From positions 1 through 7,371 of the forward strand of contig JAEDIH010000088.1 of the NCBI GenBank assembly GCA_016292575.1: 7,371 bases of DNA. Direction: 5' to 3'. This document shows, piece by piece, positions 1 to 6,145 of this stretch. The DNA comes from Clostridiaceae bacterium. GTDB lineage: Bacteria > Bacillota > Clostridia > Oscillospirales > Acutalibacteraceae. Each line of letters opens with the position of its first letter. The first letter of the stretch is position 1. The position numbers were made by a program, and so were the translations under genes. The notes beneath the pieces are model-generated. The model had not been told where the DNA came from. It ran no database searches and saw only the letters and a list, made by a program, of their open reading frames with translations.

Positions 1-1435
1 CAATCTTTTCCCTGATAAACGCGTGCTTTTCTCTTGTGAGGTCATAAGACAGAACAGACAGGAAAGCGAGGGTAAGGAAGCAGACCGGGATTATCGTATA
101 GCAAATGGTAACGCCGAAAACCGCGCTTTCGCTCTGCGCGCCGTCAAGCAGCGTTGTGTTATAGCCGAACGCGCCGAGAATTTTTCCGATTCCGAACGCC
201 GCAAAGCCGCTGACAAACTTTTTGACAAAGGTTGAAAACGTTGAAATAACTCCCTCGCGCCGCTGTCCGGTTATCATCTCGTCAACATCTGTAACATCGG
301 GAAGAATGTTGCTTTGAACGCTTGCCATTCCGGAAAGACCGAGCCCGTAGAAGAACTCAACAATGAAAATTATCCATGGATTGCCGAGCGTCCTTGTGCA
401 CCACGCAAGCAAAAGCGCCGAAACGGCAACGGGAACAAAAACCTTTGCCGGAAGCTGCTTGCTTTTGCGGATGGAGAAAAAATACGCCGGAAAAAAGCCC
501 ACCGCCTCGCCGATTCCGGAGACCATGACAAGCATTGAGTAGTTGCTTTGCTGACCGAGAACGGTAACAAGGTAATAATAAAAGCACTGCGAAACAAACG
601 CCGAGGAAAACAGAATGAAAAGACCGAAAAGGAAATACTTCCTGAATACGCGGTTTTTTACCACCTGCGCATACTGCGAGAAAAACTCCTTGATGTTGAG
701 CGGCTCGTTGACCTGCCCGGCAGAGCTTTCCTCCTTTGTTCCTTTAAAGGTGAAAATCAGCGGCAGCGACGTCCAAAGGCACAGTACGCCGCCCATTATT
801 GCAAAACGTGTGCGGTACTGCGGAGAGAACGACGGCGTTGTAACAAGACCGTTGATGCCTCCGAGAATCATTGCGGAAATGAAGAACGAGGAATAGCTTG
901 CAACCGCGTCCATAATGGTTTTGACTGCGTTGTACTGCGTACGCAGGTCATAGCCCGGCGCAATCTTTGCAAGCATTGCCGTGTGCGGAACGGTAATGAA
1001 CGTTGAAACCGTTTTGTAAAGCATATATGTAAAAATATACCACCACATGGTTTTTGTGCTGTTTCCGACGGCGGAAATTCCGAACGAGTTCCACATAAAA
1101 AAATATGAGATTATCGCCGGGATAACGCCCAGAATGAGATACGGGCGGTGCCTGCCGAGCCTGCTTTTTGTGCGGTCGGTGATAAGACCCATAACAGGAT
1201 CGGTTATCGCGTCACAGATGCAGGAAAAAAGCGCAACCGTTCCGTACTGCTCGGTTGAAAGTCCCTCAACATGGGTCAGAAACGGCAGCAGATACGAGCC
1301 TAAAACATACGGTCCGCCGCCCGTGAAAAAGATTGCGGAGTTATATGCAAGCATCGGCGAAAGCTTTGTGCCCTCCTTAACGCCGATAAGCTCTTTGAGC
1401 GACGAAACAAAGCTTTTTTTCTTTTCGTTTTTCAT
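1..1435 (-). CDS. GPH-family (MelB-like) sugar:cation symporter, 3' end cut by window edge
   Basis: This is a polytopic inner-membrane transporter of the glycoside-pentoside-hexuronide:cation symporter family (MFS_2), expected to import a sugar or glycoside with Na+ or H+. The open frame runs 478 codons from the ATG at 1435 to the left edge without a stop. The family is usually about 450-500 residues, so little is missing. The diagnostic stretch is at residues 75-100: D75-A-I-T-D79-P, then D87-R-T-K-S-R92 and G-R-H-R-P-Y. D75 and D79 correspond to the paired cation/sugar-binding aspartates of MelB. Many hydrophobic segments follow, and a loop near residues 230-260 splits the two halves. The start lies inside the end of the upstream gene (ATGA overlap), with AGGGAG at 1448-1443 seven bases upstream. 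The two genes are therefore translationally coupled. The substrate cannot be named from sequence alone. Confidence 0.9.
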   Translation of the reverse strand, partial: MKNEKKKSFVSSLKELIGVKEGTKLSPMLAYNSAIFFTGGGPYVLGSYLLPFLTHVEGLSTEQYGTVALFSCICDAITDPVMGLITDRTKSRLGRHRPYLILGVIPAIISYFFMWNSFGISAVGNSTKTMWWYIFTYMLYKTVSTFITVPHTAMLAKIAPGYDLRTQYNAVKTIMDAVASYSSFFISAMILGGINGLVTTPSFSPQYRTRFAIMGGVLCLWTSLPLIFTFKGTKEESSAGQVNEPLNIKEFFSQYAQVVKNRVFRKYFLFGLFILFSSAFVSQCFYYYLVTVLGQQSNYSMLVMVSGIGEAVGFFPAYFFSIRKSKQLPAKVFVPVAVSALLLAWCTRTLGNPWIIFIVEFFYGLGLSGMASVQSNILPDVTDVDEMITGQRREGVISTFSTFVKKFVSGFAAFGIGKILGAFGYNTTLLDGAQSESAVFGVTICYTIIPVCFLTLAFLSVLSYDLTREKHAFIREKI

Positions 1436-1977
1436 TCTTCCGCTCCCTTTTCAAAAAGATAGCCCTTGATAAAGAGCTTTTTGCTTGTGACCTCATTGCG
1501 GCTGTCAACGGGAACAGGCTCTGTCCTTTTGTTAGACTTGTTGAAGATTACAATCTTTCCGTCAACATACTTCACCATAACGGTATGCAGCGAGGAAAAA
1601 ACGCGCCTGTGGTTCCAGAACGAAAGGATTCCGCAGCGGCAATGGGGCAATTCATTGAAAAAGGTGTTATAGTCCCATGTTGAGCTGTATTCAATTCCCC
1701 GTTCATCAAAAAACTTTCCGAGCACGCAGACATTTGAGCCGAAAAAGCCCATTGCTATGCTCGATTTCGGATACATCTCATAGCAGACGCGCGCAAGTGT
1801 GGTTTTAACGCCGAGATCCCGTGCGGCGTTATAAACCGCAATCATCTCGCAGCCGCACCAGCCGACGGAATAAAGACCGTATTTAAGCTTTGAAAGCTCT
1901 CCCGCATCCTGACCGTTGAGGTAATCGTCAGGCAGCTTAACAAGCACGTTATGATAAAAATTCTTTCTCTCCAGCAT
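1432..1977 (-). CDS. Papain/C39-like cysteine peptidase-fold protein (putative)
   Basis: This 181-residue protein has no obvious signal peptide or membrane segment, so it is probably cytosolic. I do not recognise a named gene. The pattern suggests a papain-like or C39-like fold. A Gly-Trp-Cys-Gly-Cys-Glu block (C41, C43) opens a helix of the GWCGCEMIAVYNA type, as at a catalytic cysteine. A later Leu-His-Thr-Val-Met-Val strand (H131) and a following strand with N146 sit where the His and Asn/Asp of the triad are expected. Q23 lies too far from C41 to be a confident oxyanion glutamine. The start at 1977 has an AAAGGGAGAG ribosome binding site and lies about 47 bases downstream of a predicted transcription start. 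It is the first gene of an operon with the sugar symporter. It could process a peptide or be a non-catalytic structural relative; peptidase activity is an inference. Confidence 0.75.
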   Translation of the reverse strand: MLERKNFYHNVLVKLPDDYLNGQDAGELSKLKYGLYSVGWCGCEMIAVYNAARDLGVKTTLARVCYEMYPKSSIAMGFFGSNVCVLGKFFDERGIEYSSTWDYNTFFNELPHCRCGILSFWNHRRVFSSLHTVMVKYVDGKIVIFNKSNKRTEPVPVDSRNEVTSKKLFIKGYLFEKGAEE

Positions 1978-2030
1978 GTTTACTCTCCCTTTCCCCGGAC
2001 AATCCCGAGCCTTTATCTAATACGCTGTTT

Positions 2031-2059
2031 ATTATAGAATAAACTCGGTCAATAGTCAA
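2031..2059 (-). promoter_or_regulatory. Promoter of the peptidase-like/symporter operon
   Basis: Read on the minus strand there is a TTGACT -35 box (2059-2054), a 17-base spacer and a perfect TATAAT -10 box (2036-2031). Transcription would start near 2024 and give a leader of about 47 bases before the ATG at 1977. This fits the housekeeping (sigma A) consensus. No operator or riboswitch was seen in the short leader. Confidence 0.75.
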
Positions 2060-2125
2060 CAGGCAGCCGCGCAGGGACAAACGAACCGGAAACTTTTTTA
2101 ACTTTTTTAATGTTTCACAATAAAA

Positions 2126-2154
2126 TTGACACAACCGGAAAATTTATGTATAAT
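2126..2154 (+). promoter_or_regulatory. Consensus sigma-A promoter of the secreted propeller gene
   Basis: A perfect TTGACA (2126-2131) is followed by a 17-base spacer and a perfect TATAAT (2149-2154). The predicted start near 2161 leaves a leader of about 32 bases before the ATG at 2193. A match of this quality suggests strong vegetative expression unless a repressor acts. The two divergent promoters are about 70 bases apart, so they could share a regulator. Confidence 0.8.
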
Positions 2155-2178
2155 TTATTTGCCCAAAATAAAAGCAAA

Positions 2179-2183
2179 AGGAG
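2179..2183 (+). promoter_or_regulatory. Ribosome binding site fixing the start of the propeller gene
   Basis: AGGAG at 2179-2183 lies nine bases before the ATG at 2193. A second in-frame ATG at 2220 would give a more classical Met-Lys signal peptide start but has no comparable ribosome binding site. The 2193 start is preferred. Confidence 0.7.
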
Positions 2184-2192
2184 AAAAGATTT

Positions 2193-3737
2193 ATGTCAGC
2201 ATTTTTTTCAGGCATTTTCATGAAGCTCATCTCGGCGCTTTCGGCGTTTCTGATGCTCTTCCTCAGCCCCGGCGGCGCAATCCGCCAGCCGCTTGTTTCC
2301 CGCGCCTGCCCGTCCTACTACGGTAAACCGGCAACGGCCAACGTTCTTTCGGACGTAAACGTTCCGCAGCACCCCCTGCTTGCAACCGAGGGAGTCAACG
2401 GAATGCACGGAAATTCCTACAACACAGGCTCTTATTCCTATCCCGGTCCTCTGGGTATCAATCCTGTTGTCAAATCAAGGTCAATGAACGTTTTCGGCGG
2501 TCTTGTTGCAACGCTCATGTTTGACAGCAAGGGCAGAATCATGTGCATCAGCGGAAACGTTGTCGGCTTCCGTCTGCTCCTGCTTGACGCCGAAACGCTC
2601 GAAATTCTTGCCGAAACAAGACTTCCCCAGCGCGCTTCAACAAGGGAGTTTTTCAAGACCTTTAACTTTGACCTTATCTCAAACGACACCTCGGGCGGCG
2701 CTTACTGCCACCTGCTCAAGGGCGACAGACCCATCATCGGCAACTCGGACAATGTTGTTCAGATTTTCCGCGTTGACGAAACGGACGGAAAATGCAAGTG
2801 GGTCGTTGACGAGGAATATGACCTTATGCCGTATCTGCCCTCGGGCTCGTTCATCACTGACGCAGTGCCCGATTACGAGGGCAACATCTGGTTTGTCACC
2901 CGTCCGGGCGAGGTCGGCGTCATTGACAAGGACACAAGAGAAGTCCGCATTACAAAGCTTGAAAACGAGGAAATTCAAAACAGCTTTGCCGTTGCCGAGG
3001 ACGGAATGTACATCGTTTCCGACACTGCTATGTACCGTTTTGACCTTGACGAAAACAAAACGCCTTACTACACCTGGCGCACCGAGTATGACCGCGGAAC
3101 AACGCTCAAGCCCGGCGCAATCAACCAGGGCAGCGGAACCACTCCGACTCTGCTTGACGTACCCTGCTCAAACGGCACTGTCAGAAAGCTCTGCGCAATT
3201 ACCGATAACGCCGACAAGCGGGTCAACGTGGTTGTTTATGACAGACTCACGGGAGAGATGATAGTAACCCAGCCCGTTTTTGACGAGGGCTACTCCGTCA
3301 GCGAAAACAGTCTCATTGCCCACGGTCGTTCCTTTATAGTTGAAAACAACTATACCGAAACAGGCTCCGGCTTCCTTGAAAGGAACCCGACAAGCTATCC
3401 CGGCGTAACAAGGATAGACATGAACGCCGACTGCACGGGCTGCGAGGTGGTCTGGGAAAGCAGGGAAGCTTCCTGCACCGTTGTTCCGAAGCTTTCCACA
3501 AAGAGCGGACTTGTATACCTCTACACAAGAGAGCAGAACGAGGATATCCCCGACAGCGCCGTTGCGTGGTACTTTACCGCCGTTGACTTTGAAACCGGCG
3601 AGACCGTTTACAAGGTCTTTACCGGAACGGGCAGAAACTGGAACAACAGCTACGGTCCCATTACCATAGGCCCGAACGGCACGGCTTATGTGGGCGTGTT
3701 CAACGGTCTTATCTCAATTTCGGACAGCGTTGAATAA
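2193..3737 (+). CDS. Probable secreted beta-propeller-like protein
   Basis: This 514-residue protein is not a named gene to me. Residues 8-29 form a hydrophobic signal-peptide-like segment (Ile-Phe-Met-Lys-Leu... Leu-Met-Leu-Phe-Leu), with possible cleavage after A29 or A38. C39 is not in a convincing lipobox. The rest is soluble and beta-rich. It has recurring blade-like elements of the form 'strand, D-x-(D/E)-T-G/D, strand', for example around residues 240-250 (Ile-Asp-Lys-Asp-Thr-Arg-Glu-Val) and 350 (Tyr-Asp-Arg-Leu-Thr-Gly-Glu). Near the C-terminus it has Val-Asp-Phe-Glu-Thr-Gly-Glu-Thr-Val and Ile-Gly-Pro-Asn-Gly-Thr-Ala-Tyr. This resembles PQQ-type or NHL/SMP-30-like propellers. No catalytic motif is visible. 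It is monocistronic, with its own promoter and terminator. Extracytoplasmic location and the propeller fold are inferences; ligand binding or an envelope role is possible. Confidence 0.8.
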   Translation: MSAFFSGIFMKLISALSAFLMLFLSPGGAIRQPLVSRACPSYYGKPATANVLSDVNVPQHPLLATEGVNGMHGNSYNTGSYSYPGPLGINPVVKSRSMNVFGGLVATLMFDSKGRIMCISGNVVGFRLLLLDAETLEILAETRLPQRASTREFFKTFNFDLISNDTSGGAYCHLLKGDRPIIGNSDNVVQIFRVDETDGKCKWVVDEEYDLMPYLPSGSFITDAVPDYEGNIWFVTRPGEVGVIDKDTREVRITKLENEEIQNSFAVAEDGMYIVSDTAMYRFDLDENKTPYYTWRTEYDRGTTLKPGAINQGSGTTPTLLDVPCSNGTVRKLCAITDNADKRVNVVVYDRLTGEMIVTQPVFDEGYSVSENSLIAHGRSFIVENNYTETGSGFLERNPTSYPGVTRIDMNADCTGCEVVWESREASCTVVPKLSTKSGLVYLYTREQNEDIPDSAVAWYFTAVDFETGETVYKVFTGTGRNWNNSYGPITIGPNGTAYVGVFNGLISISDSVE

Positions 3738-3779
3738 AGCAGACCTTGCAGCTCACCCTGAAGTGTAAAACAAAAAGCT

Positions 3780-3822
3780 ACCCTCCTGCTAAGATGCACG
3801 AAAGCACCGCAGGAGGGTTTTT
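3780..3822 (+). terminator. Rho-independent terminator between convergent genes
   Basis: A ten-base perfect stem, ACCCTCCTGC (3780-3789) with GCAGGAGGGT (3809-3818), encloses a 19-base loop. The loop can form a further small TGC/GCA pairing. The stem runs into a T tract (3818-3822). It ends the propeller transcript. On the minus strand the same stem is followed shortly by a short T-rich stretch, so it may also end the spoVA transcript. Confidence 0.85.
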
Positions 3823-3825
3823 GCG

Positions 3826-4191
3826 TTATTTTTCTTTGGGTCTTGCAAAAAGGGAAACGATAAGACCGCTCATTACTGCCGCCATGATTCCGACGCTTGC
3901 CGAGGAAAGCGGGCCGTCCAGAACGCCGAGAAGTCCCTTTTCGGCAACCGCTTCCTTTGTTCCCTTTGCAAGGTTATAGCCGAAGCCGGTCAGCGGCAGA
4001 GTTGCGCCCGCTCCGCCCCATTTTGCAAGCGGCTCATAAAGTCCGACGGCGCCGAGCACCACGCCCACCACAACGAACAAAACAAGGATTTTTCCGGGCG
4101 TGAGCTTTGTCAGGTCAATGAGAAGCTGACCGATAACGCAGATTGCTCCGCCGACCAGAAACGCCTTGCAAATGTCAAGAAACATCTCCAT
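3826..4191 (-). CDS. spoVAE: Stage V sporulation protein AE (SpoVAE/AEb)
   Basis: This 121-residue polytopic membrane protein belongs to the SpoVAC/SpoVAEb family. It is part of the spore inner-membrane SpoVA channel that takes up Ca-dipicolinic acid during sporulation and releases it in germination. Hydrophobic segments lie at about residues 5-25, 32-52 and 95-116. The family hallmark Gly-Ala-Gly-Ala-Thr-Leu-Pro-Leu-Thr-Gly-Phe-Gly lies at about residues 60-71. It parallels the Gly-Ala-Gly-Thr-Ala-Val-Pro-Ile-Thr-Gly-Phe-Ala stretch of SpoVAC encoded upstream, showing the paralogy. The length is normal. The ATG at 4191 abuts the stop of the preceding small ORF (TAAATG). An AGGGCGGTG-type ribosome binding site lies inside that ORF's end, so translation is probably coupled. 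It is the last gene of the operon. Confidence 0.93.
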   Translation of the reverse strand: MEMFLDICKAFLVGGAICVIGQLLIDLTKLTPGKILVLFVVVGVVLGAVGLYEPLAKWGGAGATLPLTGFGYNLAKGTKEAVAEKGLLGVLDGPLSSASVGIMAAVMSGLIVSLFARPKEK

Positions 4192-4377
4192 TTACATCAC
4201 CGCCCTGAGCTTTGCAATGCACTTTTTAACGCTCTTTTTGTTGTCCGCAAGGCAGCAGACTGCCGCGCACACCATAGCTGCGCCGAGCATCAGCACCATA
4301 GCCTTTTTAACAAGGCAGAGAATTTTATTGCATTTGAGAAGACACATAAAAAATTTTATGCAAGAAAGAGTTTTCAT
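4192..4377 (-). CDS. Small cysteine-rich membrane protein in the spoVA operon
   Basis: This 61-residue ORF lies between spoVAD and spoVAE and is not recognised. It has a textbook AGGAGG (4390-4385) seven bases before the ATG at 4377. It starts 15 bases after the spoVAD stop, and its TAA touches the spoVAE ATG. It fits the operon exactly and is very likely translated. The protein has a basic N-terminus with C6, C12, C16 and C21, one probable membrane helix at about residues 26-44 containing C37, C41 and C42, and a Lys/Arg-rich tail with C53. That makes eight cysteines in 61 residues. It may be an accessory or assembly subunit of the SpoVA complex, or a forespore membrane protein. Function is not assignable from sequence. 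Confidence 0.75.
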   Translation of the reverse strand: MKTLSCIKFFMCLLKCNKILCLVKKAMVLMLGAAMVCAAVCCLADNKKSVKKCIAKLRAVM

Positions 4378-4392
4378 AAACCGACCTCCTTT

Positions 4393-5409
4393 TTAATTGC
4401 TTTTGATGAGTACTGCGTGCGCAATTCCGGGGATACTCTCGCCCTGGAGCGAGGAAACGGGCGACATCAGCGCGCCGGTTGCAACAAACAGCACCTTTTT
4501 GAAAAAGCCGTTGCGGAACCTGTTGAGAATATAGGAGCAAAGCACGCTTGCGCTGCAGCCGCAGCCGGAGCCGCCTGCATGAACGTCCTGCGCCTCTCTG
4601 TCATAGATCAGAAGACCGCAGTCGTTGTGAACCGAGGAAAGGTCAATGCCCTCCTCGCGCAGCATAAGTTCCTTTAAAAGGTCGCTGCCCACCTTGCCGA
4701 GATCTCCCGTAAGGATCATGTCGTAATCCGACGGCGACGTGCCGGTGTCGCGCAAAAAGTCCGCAATGGTCTTTTTTGCGGCGGGTGCCATTGCCGCACC
4801 CATATTGTTTGAGTCGGTAATGCCAAGGTCGCAGATAGTACCGATATGAACGCAGTCGATATACGGACTTGCCGAAGCATTGGTATTTTTGAGCACCGCC
4901 GCGCCTGCGCCCGTCACCGTCCACTGTGCGGTGGGTGTGCGCTGACCTCCGTATTCAAGCGGATAGCGAAACTGCTTTTCCGCCGAGCAGAAGTGCGAGC
5001 ACGTTGCCGCAACGCAGCAGTCAAAACCGCCTGTTTCAATCGCAAGCGACGCCATGCACAGCGAAAGCGCCATTGTTGAACACGCGCCGTAGAGTCCGCA
5101 GGCAGGTATCTGAAACTCTCTCAGCCCGAATGACGAGCCGATGCACTGATCAAGAAGATCTCCGCAAAAGACAGCGTCAACCTCGCTTTTTTCCGTTGCG
5201 GCGTTTGCAAGCGCTTTTTTAACAGCTGTTTTGAGCAGCTCGCTTTCCGCCTTTTCCCATGACGGAAGACCGAGGGTATCATCCTCAAAAACAAGGTCGA
5301 ACTCCTTTCCCAGGGGACCTTCACCCTCTTTTTTGCCAACTGCGGCGGCGTTTGCAATTATGCGCGGCTTTTTTTCAAGAAAAACCGTGCGTCCTGTTCT
5401 TGTTGCCAA
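4393..5409 (-). CDS. spoVAD: Stage V sporulation protein AD (SpoVAD), TTG start
   Basis: This 338-residue protein is the soluble, thiolase-fold subunit of the SpoVA complex. It binds dipicolinic acid at the spore inner membrane. The thiolase-like motif Gly-Leu-Tyr-Gly-Ala-Cys-Ser-Thr places C110 where the family has a conserved cysteine. Typical blocks include Gly-Asp-Leu-Leu-Asp-Gln (83-88), Glu-Lys-Gln-Phe-Arg-Tyr-Pro-Leu-Glu-Tyr-Gly-Gly-Gln-Arg-Thr-Pro-Thr-Ala-Gln-Trp-Thr (about 143-163) and a C-terminal Gly-Gly-Ser-Gly-Cys-Gly-Cys-Ser. The length is normal for the family. The start is TTG at 5409-5407, supported by AAGGAGG (5424-5418) eight bases upstream. The next in-frame ATG is far inside conserved sequence. 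It follows spoVAC by 24 bases and precedes the small ORF by 15, so it is co-transcribed with both. Confidence 0.95.
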   Translation of the reverse strand: MATRTGRTVFLEKKPRIIANAAAVGKKEGEGPLGKEFDLVFEDDTLGLPSWEKAESELLKTAVKKALANAATEKSEVDAVFCGDLLDQCIGSSFGLREFQIPACGLYGACSTMALSLCMASLAIETGGFDCCVAATCSHFCSAEKQFRYPLEYGGQRTPTAQWTVTGAGAAVLKNTNASASPYIDCVHIGTICDLGITDSNNMGAAMAPAAKKTIADFLRDTGTSPSDYDMILTGDLGKVGSDLLKELMLREEGIDLSSVHNDCGLLIYDREAQDVHAGGSGCGCSASVLCSYILNRFRNGFFKKVLFVATGALMSPVSSLQGESIPGIAHAVLIKSN

Positions 5410-5433
5410 AGCTTTTTCCTCCTTGCCGAAAAA

Positions 5434-5877
5434 TCAATACCAGCCGAATATATAGATAATAAGCCCATAGACCACAGCACTGCCGCAGCCGAAAACAATC
5501 ACCGGACCTGCAAGCTTGAACATATTGGCCGCCGTACCCAGAATATATCCCTCGGAATGGAACTCCATTGCAGGCGAAACAATCGAGTTTGCAAAACCCG
5601 TTATCGGAACAGCCGTGCCTGCGCCTGCGTGCTTTGCAATCTTATCAAAAACGCCGAAGCCCGTAAGAATGGCAGTCAGGGCAATGATGACAACAAGGAC
5701 AAGTGCCTTGACCTCCTCAAGCGTCATCTGCGTTTTTGAAAAAAGGGAGGTCAGCAATTCTGCAAAGCAGCAGATCAGACCGCCGATTAAAAACGCCTTG
5801 AGGCAATCGAGCAGAATGGGCGAGGAGGGCGAAAACCGCTTCGCCATATTTGAGTATTCTTCCTTTGAAACCGACAC
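5434..5877 (-). CDS. spoVAC: Stage V sporulation protein AC (SpoVAC), GTG start
   Basis: This 147-residue polytopic membrane protein is the likely mechanosensitive channel subunit of the SpoVA system, which moves dipicolinic acid across the spore inner membrane. Hydrophobic helices lie at about residues 21-45, 57-80 and 118-145. The family block Lys-His-Ala-Gly-Ala-Gly-Thr-Ala-Val-Pro-Ile-Thr-Gly-Phe-Ala-Asn-Ser (about 82-98) is followed by the typical Glu-Phe-His-Ser-Glu-Gly and Asn-Met-Phe-Lys-Leu-Ala-Gly motifs. The chosen GTG at 5877 gives the family's usual length and a short hydrophilic N-terminus, but its ribosome binding site (GGGAAG at 5892-5887) is modest. An ATG ten codons in (5847), with AAGGAAG upstream, is the alternative. 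It is the first gene of the operon, expected to be expressed in the forespore under sigma G by analogy with Bacillus. Confidence 0.94.
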   Translation of the reverse strand: MSVSKEEYSNMAKRFSPSSPILLDCLKAFLIGGLICCFAELLTSLFSKTQMTLEEVKALVLVVIIALTAILTGFGVFDKIAKHAGAGTAVPITGFANSIVSPAMEFHSEGYILGTAANMFKLAGPVIVFGCGSAVVYGLIIYIFGWY

Positions 5878-5910
5878 TGTAGATCACTTCCCGTAAATAT
5901 TCATCGCGGC

Positions 5911-5941
5911 TATTTTTTGCCAAAGCGCACCGAATTATGCA
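5911..5941 (-). promoter_or_regulatory. Candidate forespore (sigma G-type) promoter for spoVA
   Basis: On the minus strand TGCATA (5941-5936) resembles the sigma F/G -35 box. After an 18-base spacer, AAAAATA (5917-5911) is a poor match (about four of seven) to the CATACTA-like -10. Position and orientation fit spoVAC, and spoVA operons are known sigma G targets in Bacillus. No better TTGACA/TATAAT promoter faces spoVAC nearby. The call is tentative. Confidence 0.35.
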
Positions 5942-5953
5942 AACAAGGTGCGC
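5925..5953. repeat. Inverted repeat spanning the candidate spoVA -35 box
   Basis: GCGCACC (5925-5931) and GGTGCGC (5947-5953) form a perfect seven-base inverted repeat with a 15-base loop. The loop contains the TGCATA candidate -35. There is no T tract good enough for a terminator in either direction. It could be a regulator site or an RNA hairpin, or chance. Confidence 0.5.
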
Positions 5954-6016
5954 CGTTAAAAAATTCTGTTGCAATTTCATATAATTATCCCTTGCTTTGC
6001 GGTTTTCGAGCCTTCT

Positions 6017-6132
6017 GTTGAGAAGTTCCATAACTTTTAATTCAACTTCTCAGTGAAGCTATTGACATCGTGAGGCTTTCTGAGCATAATATTAACTGAG
6101 AAGTTGTATAATATATTAGCTAAGTTCTCAAC
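6017..6132. repeat. Symmetric four-half-site array (TGAGAAGTT) before the ATPase gene
   Basis: The nine-base unit TGAGAAGTT occurs at 6019-6027 and 6097-6105. Its inverse AACTTCTCA occurs at 6044-6052 and, with one mismatch (AAGTTCTCA), at 6122-6130. They form two inverted pairs with identical 16-base spacing (6028-6043 and 6106-6121), offset by 78 bases. The whole block is also symmetric about 6074.5: ACTGAGAAGTT (6095-6105) is the exact reverse complement of 6044-6054. The ATPase promoter lies between the two pairs. The likely roles are a double operator for a dimeric or tetrameric regulator, or recombination/foldback sites. Confidence 0.8.
6062..6090 (+). promoter_or_regulatory. Promoter of the AAA+ ATPase gene
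   Basis: TTGACA (6062-6067), a 17-base spacer and CATAAT (6085-6090) form a good sigma A-type promoter. Its start would be near 6097, at the edge of a TGAGAAGTT half-site. A second perfect TATAAT at 6107-6112 lies inside the right-hand inverted pair but has no good -35 at the right distance. The leader of about 49 bases would contain the right-hand inverted pair as a weak hairpin just before the ribosome binding site. Confidence 0.6.
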
Positions 6133-6137
6133 GGAGG
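6133..6137 (+). promoter_or_regulatory. Ribosome binding site of the ATPase gene
   Basis: GGAGG lies eight bases before the ATG at 6146 and directly after the last half-site of the inverted array. This fixes the start. A hairpin from 6097 to 6130 or a bound protein could affect its access. Confidence 0.8.
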
Positions 6138-6145
6138 TATAACTT

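Noticed and set aside
548..1006. A 152-codon plus-strand open frame in the left part
   Set aside because: It is antisense to the GPH symporter, whose minus-strand frame contains the family motifs. The composition (Arg, Cys, Asn-rich) is that of a shadow.
1978..2192. Possible riboswitch or leader RNA in the divergent region
   Set aside because: Both predicted leaders are only about 32-47 bases, too short for a riboswitch. No conserved structure was seen beyond the promoters.
2220..2222. Alternative ATG for the propeller protein giving a Met-Lys signal peptide
   Set aside because: It has no ribosome binding site at proper distance, while AGGAG at 2179-2183 is well placed for the ATG at 2193. 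It remains possible.
2503..3261. A 252-codon plus-strand open frame inside the propeller gene
   Set aside because: It is rich in Ser, Arg, Thr and Leu with no domain logic, has no ribosome binding site, and lies within a gene with promoter, signal peptide and terminator. It is an out-of-frame shadow.
5717..6031. A 104-codon minus-strand open frame starting upstream of spoVAC
   Set aside because: Its second half is spoVAC in the wrong frame. Its first half crosses the AT-rich regulatory region and the inverted repeat, and it lacks a good ribosome binding site.
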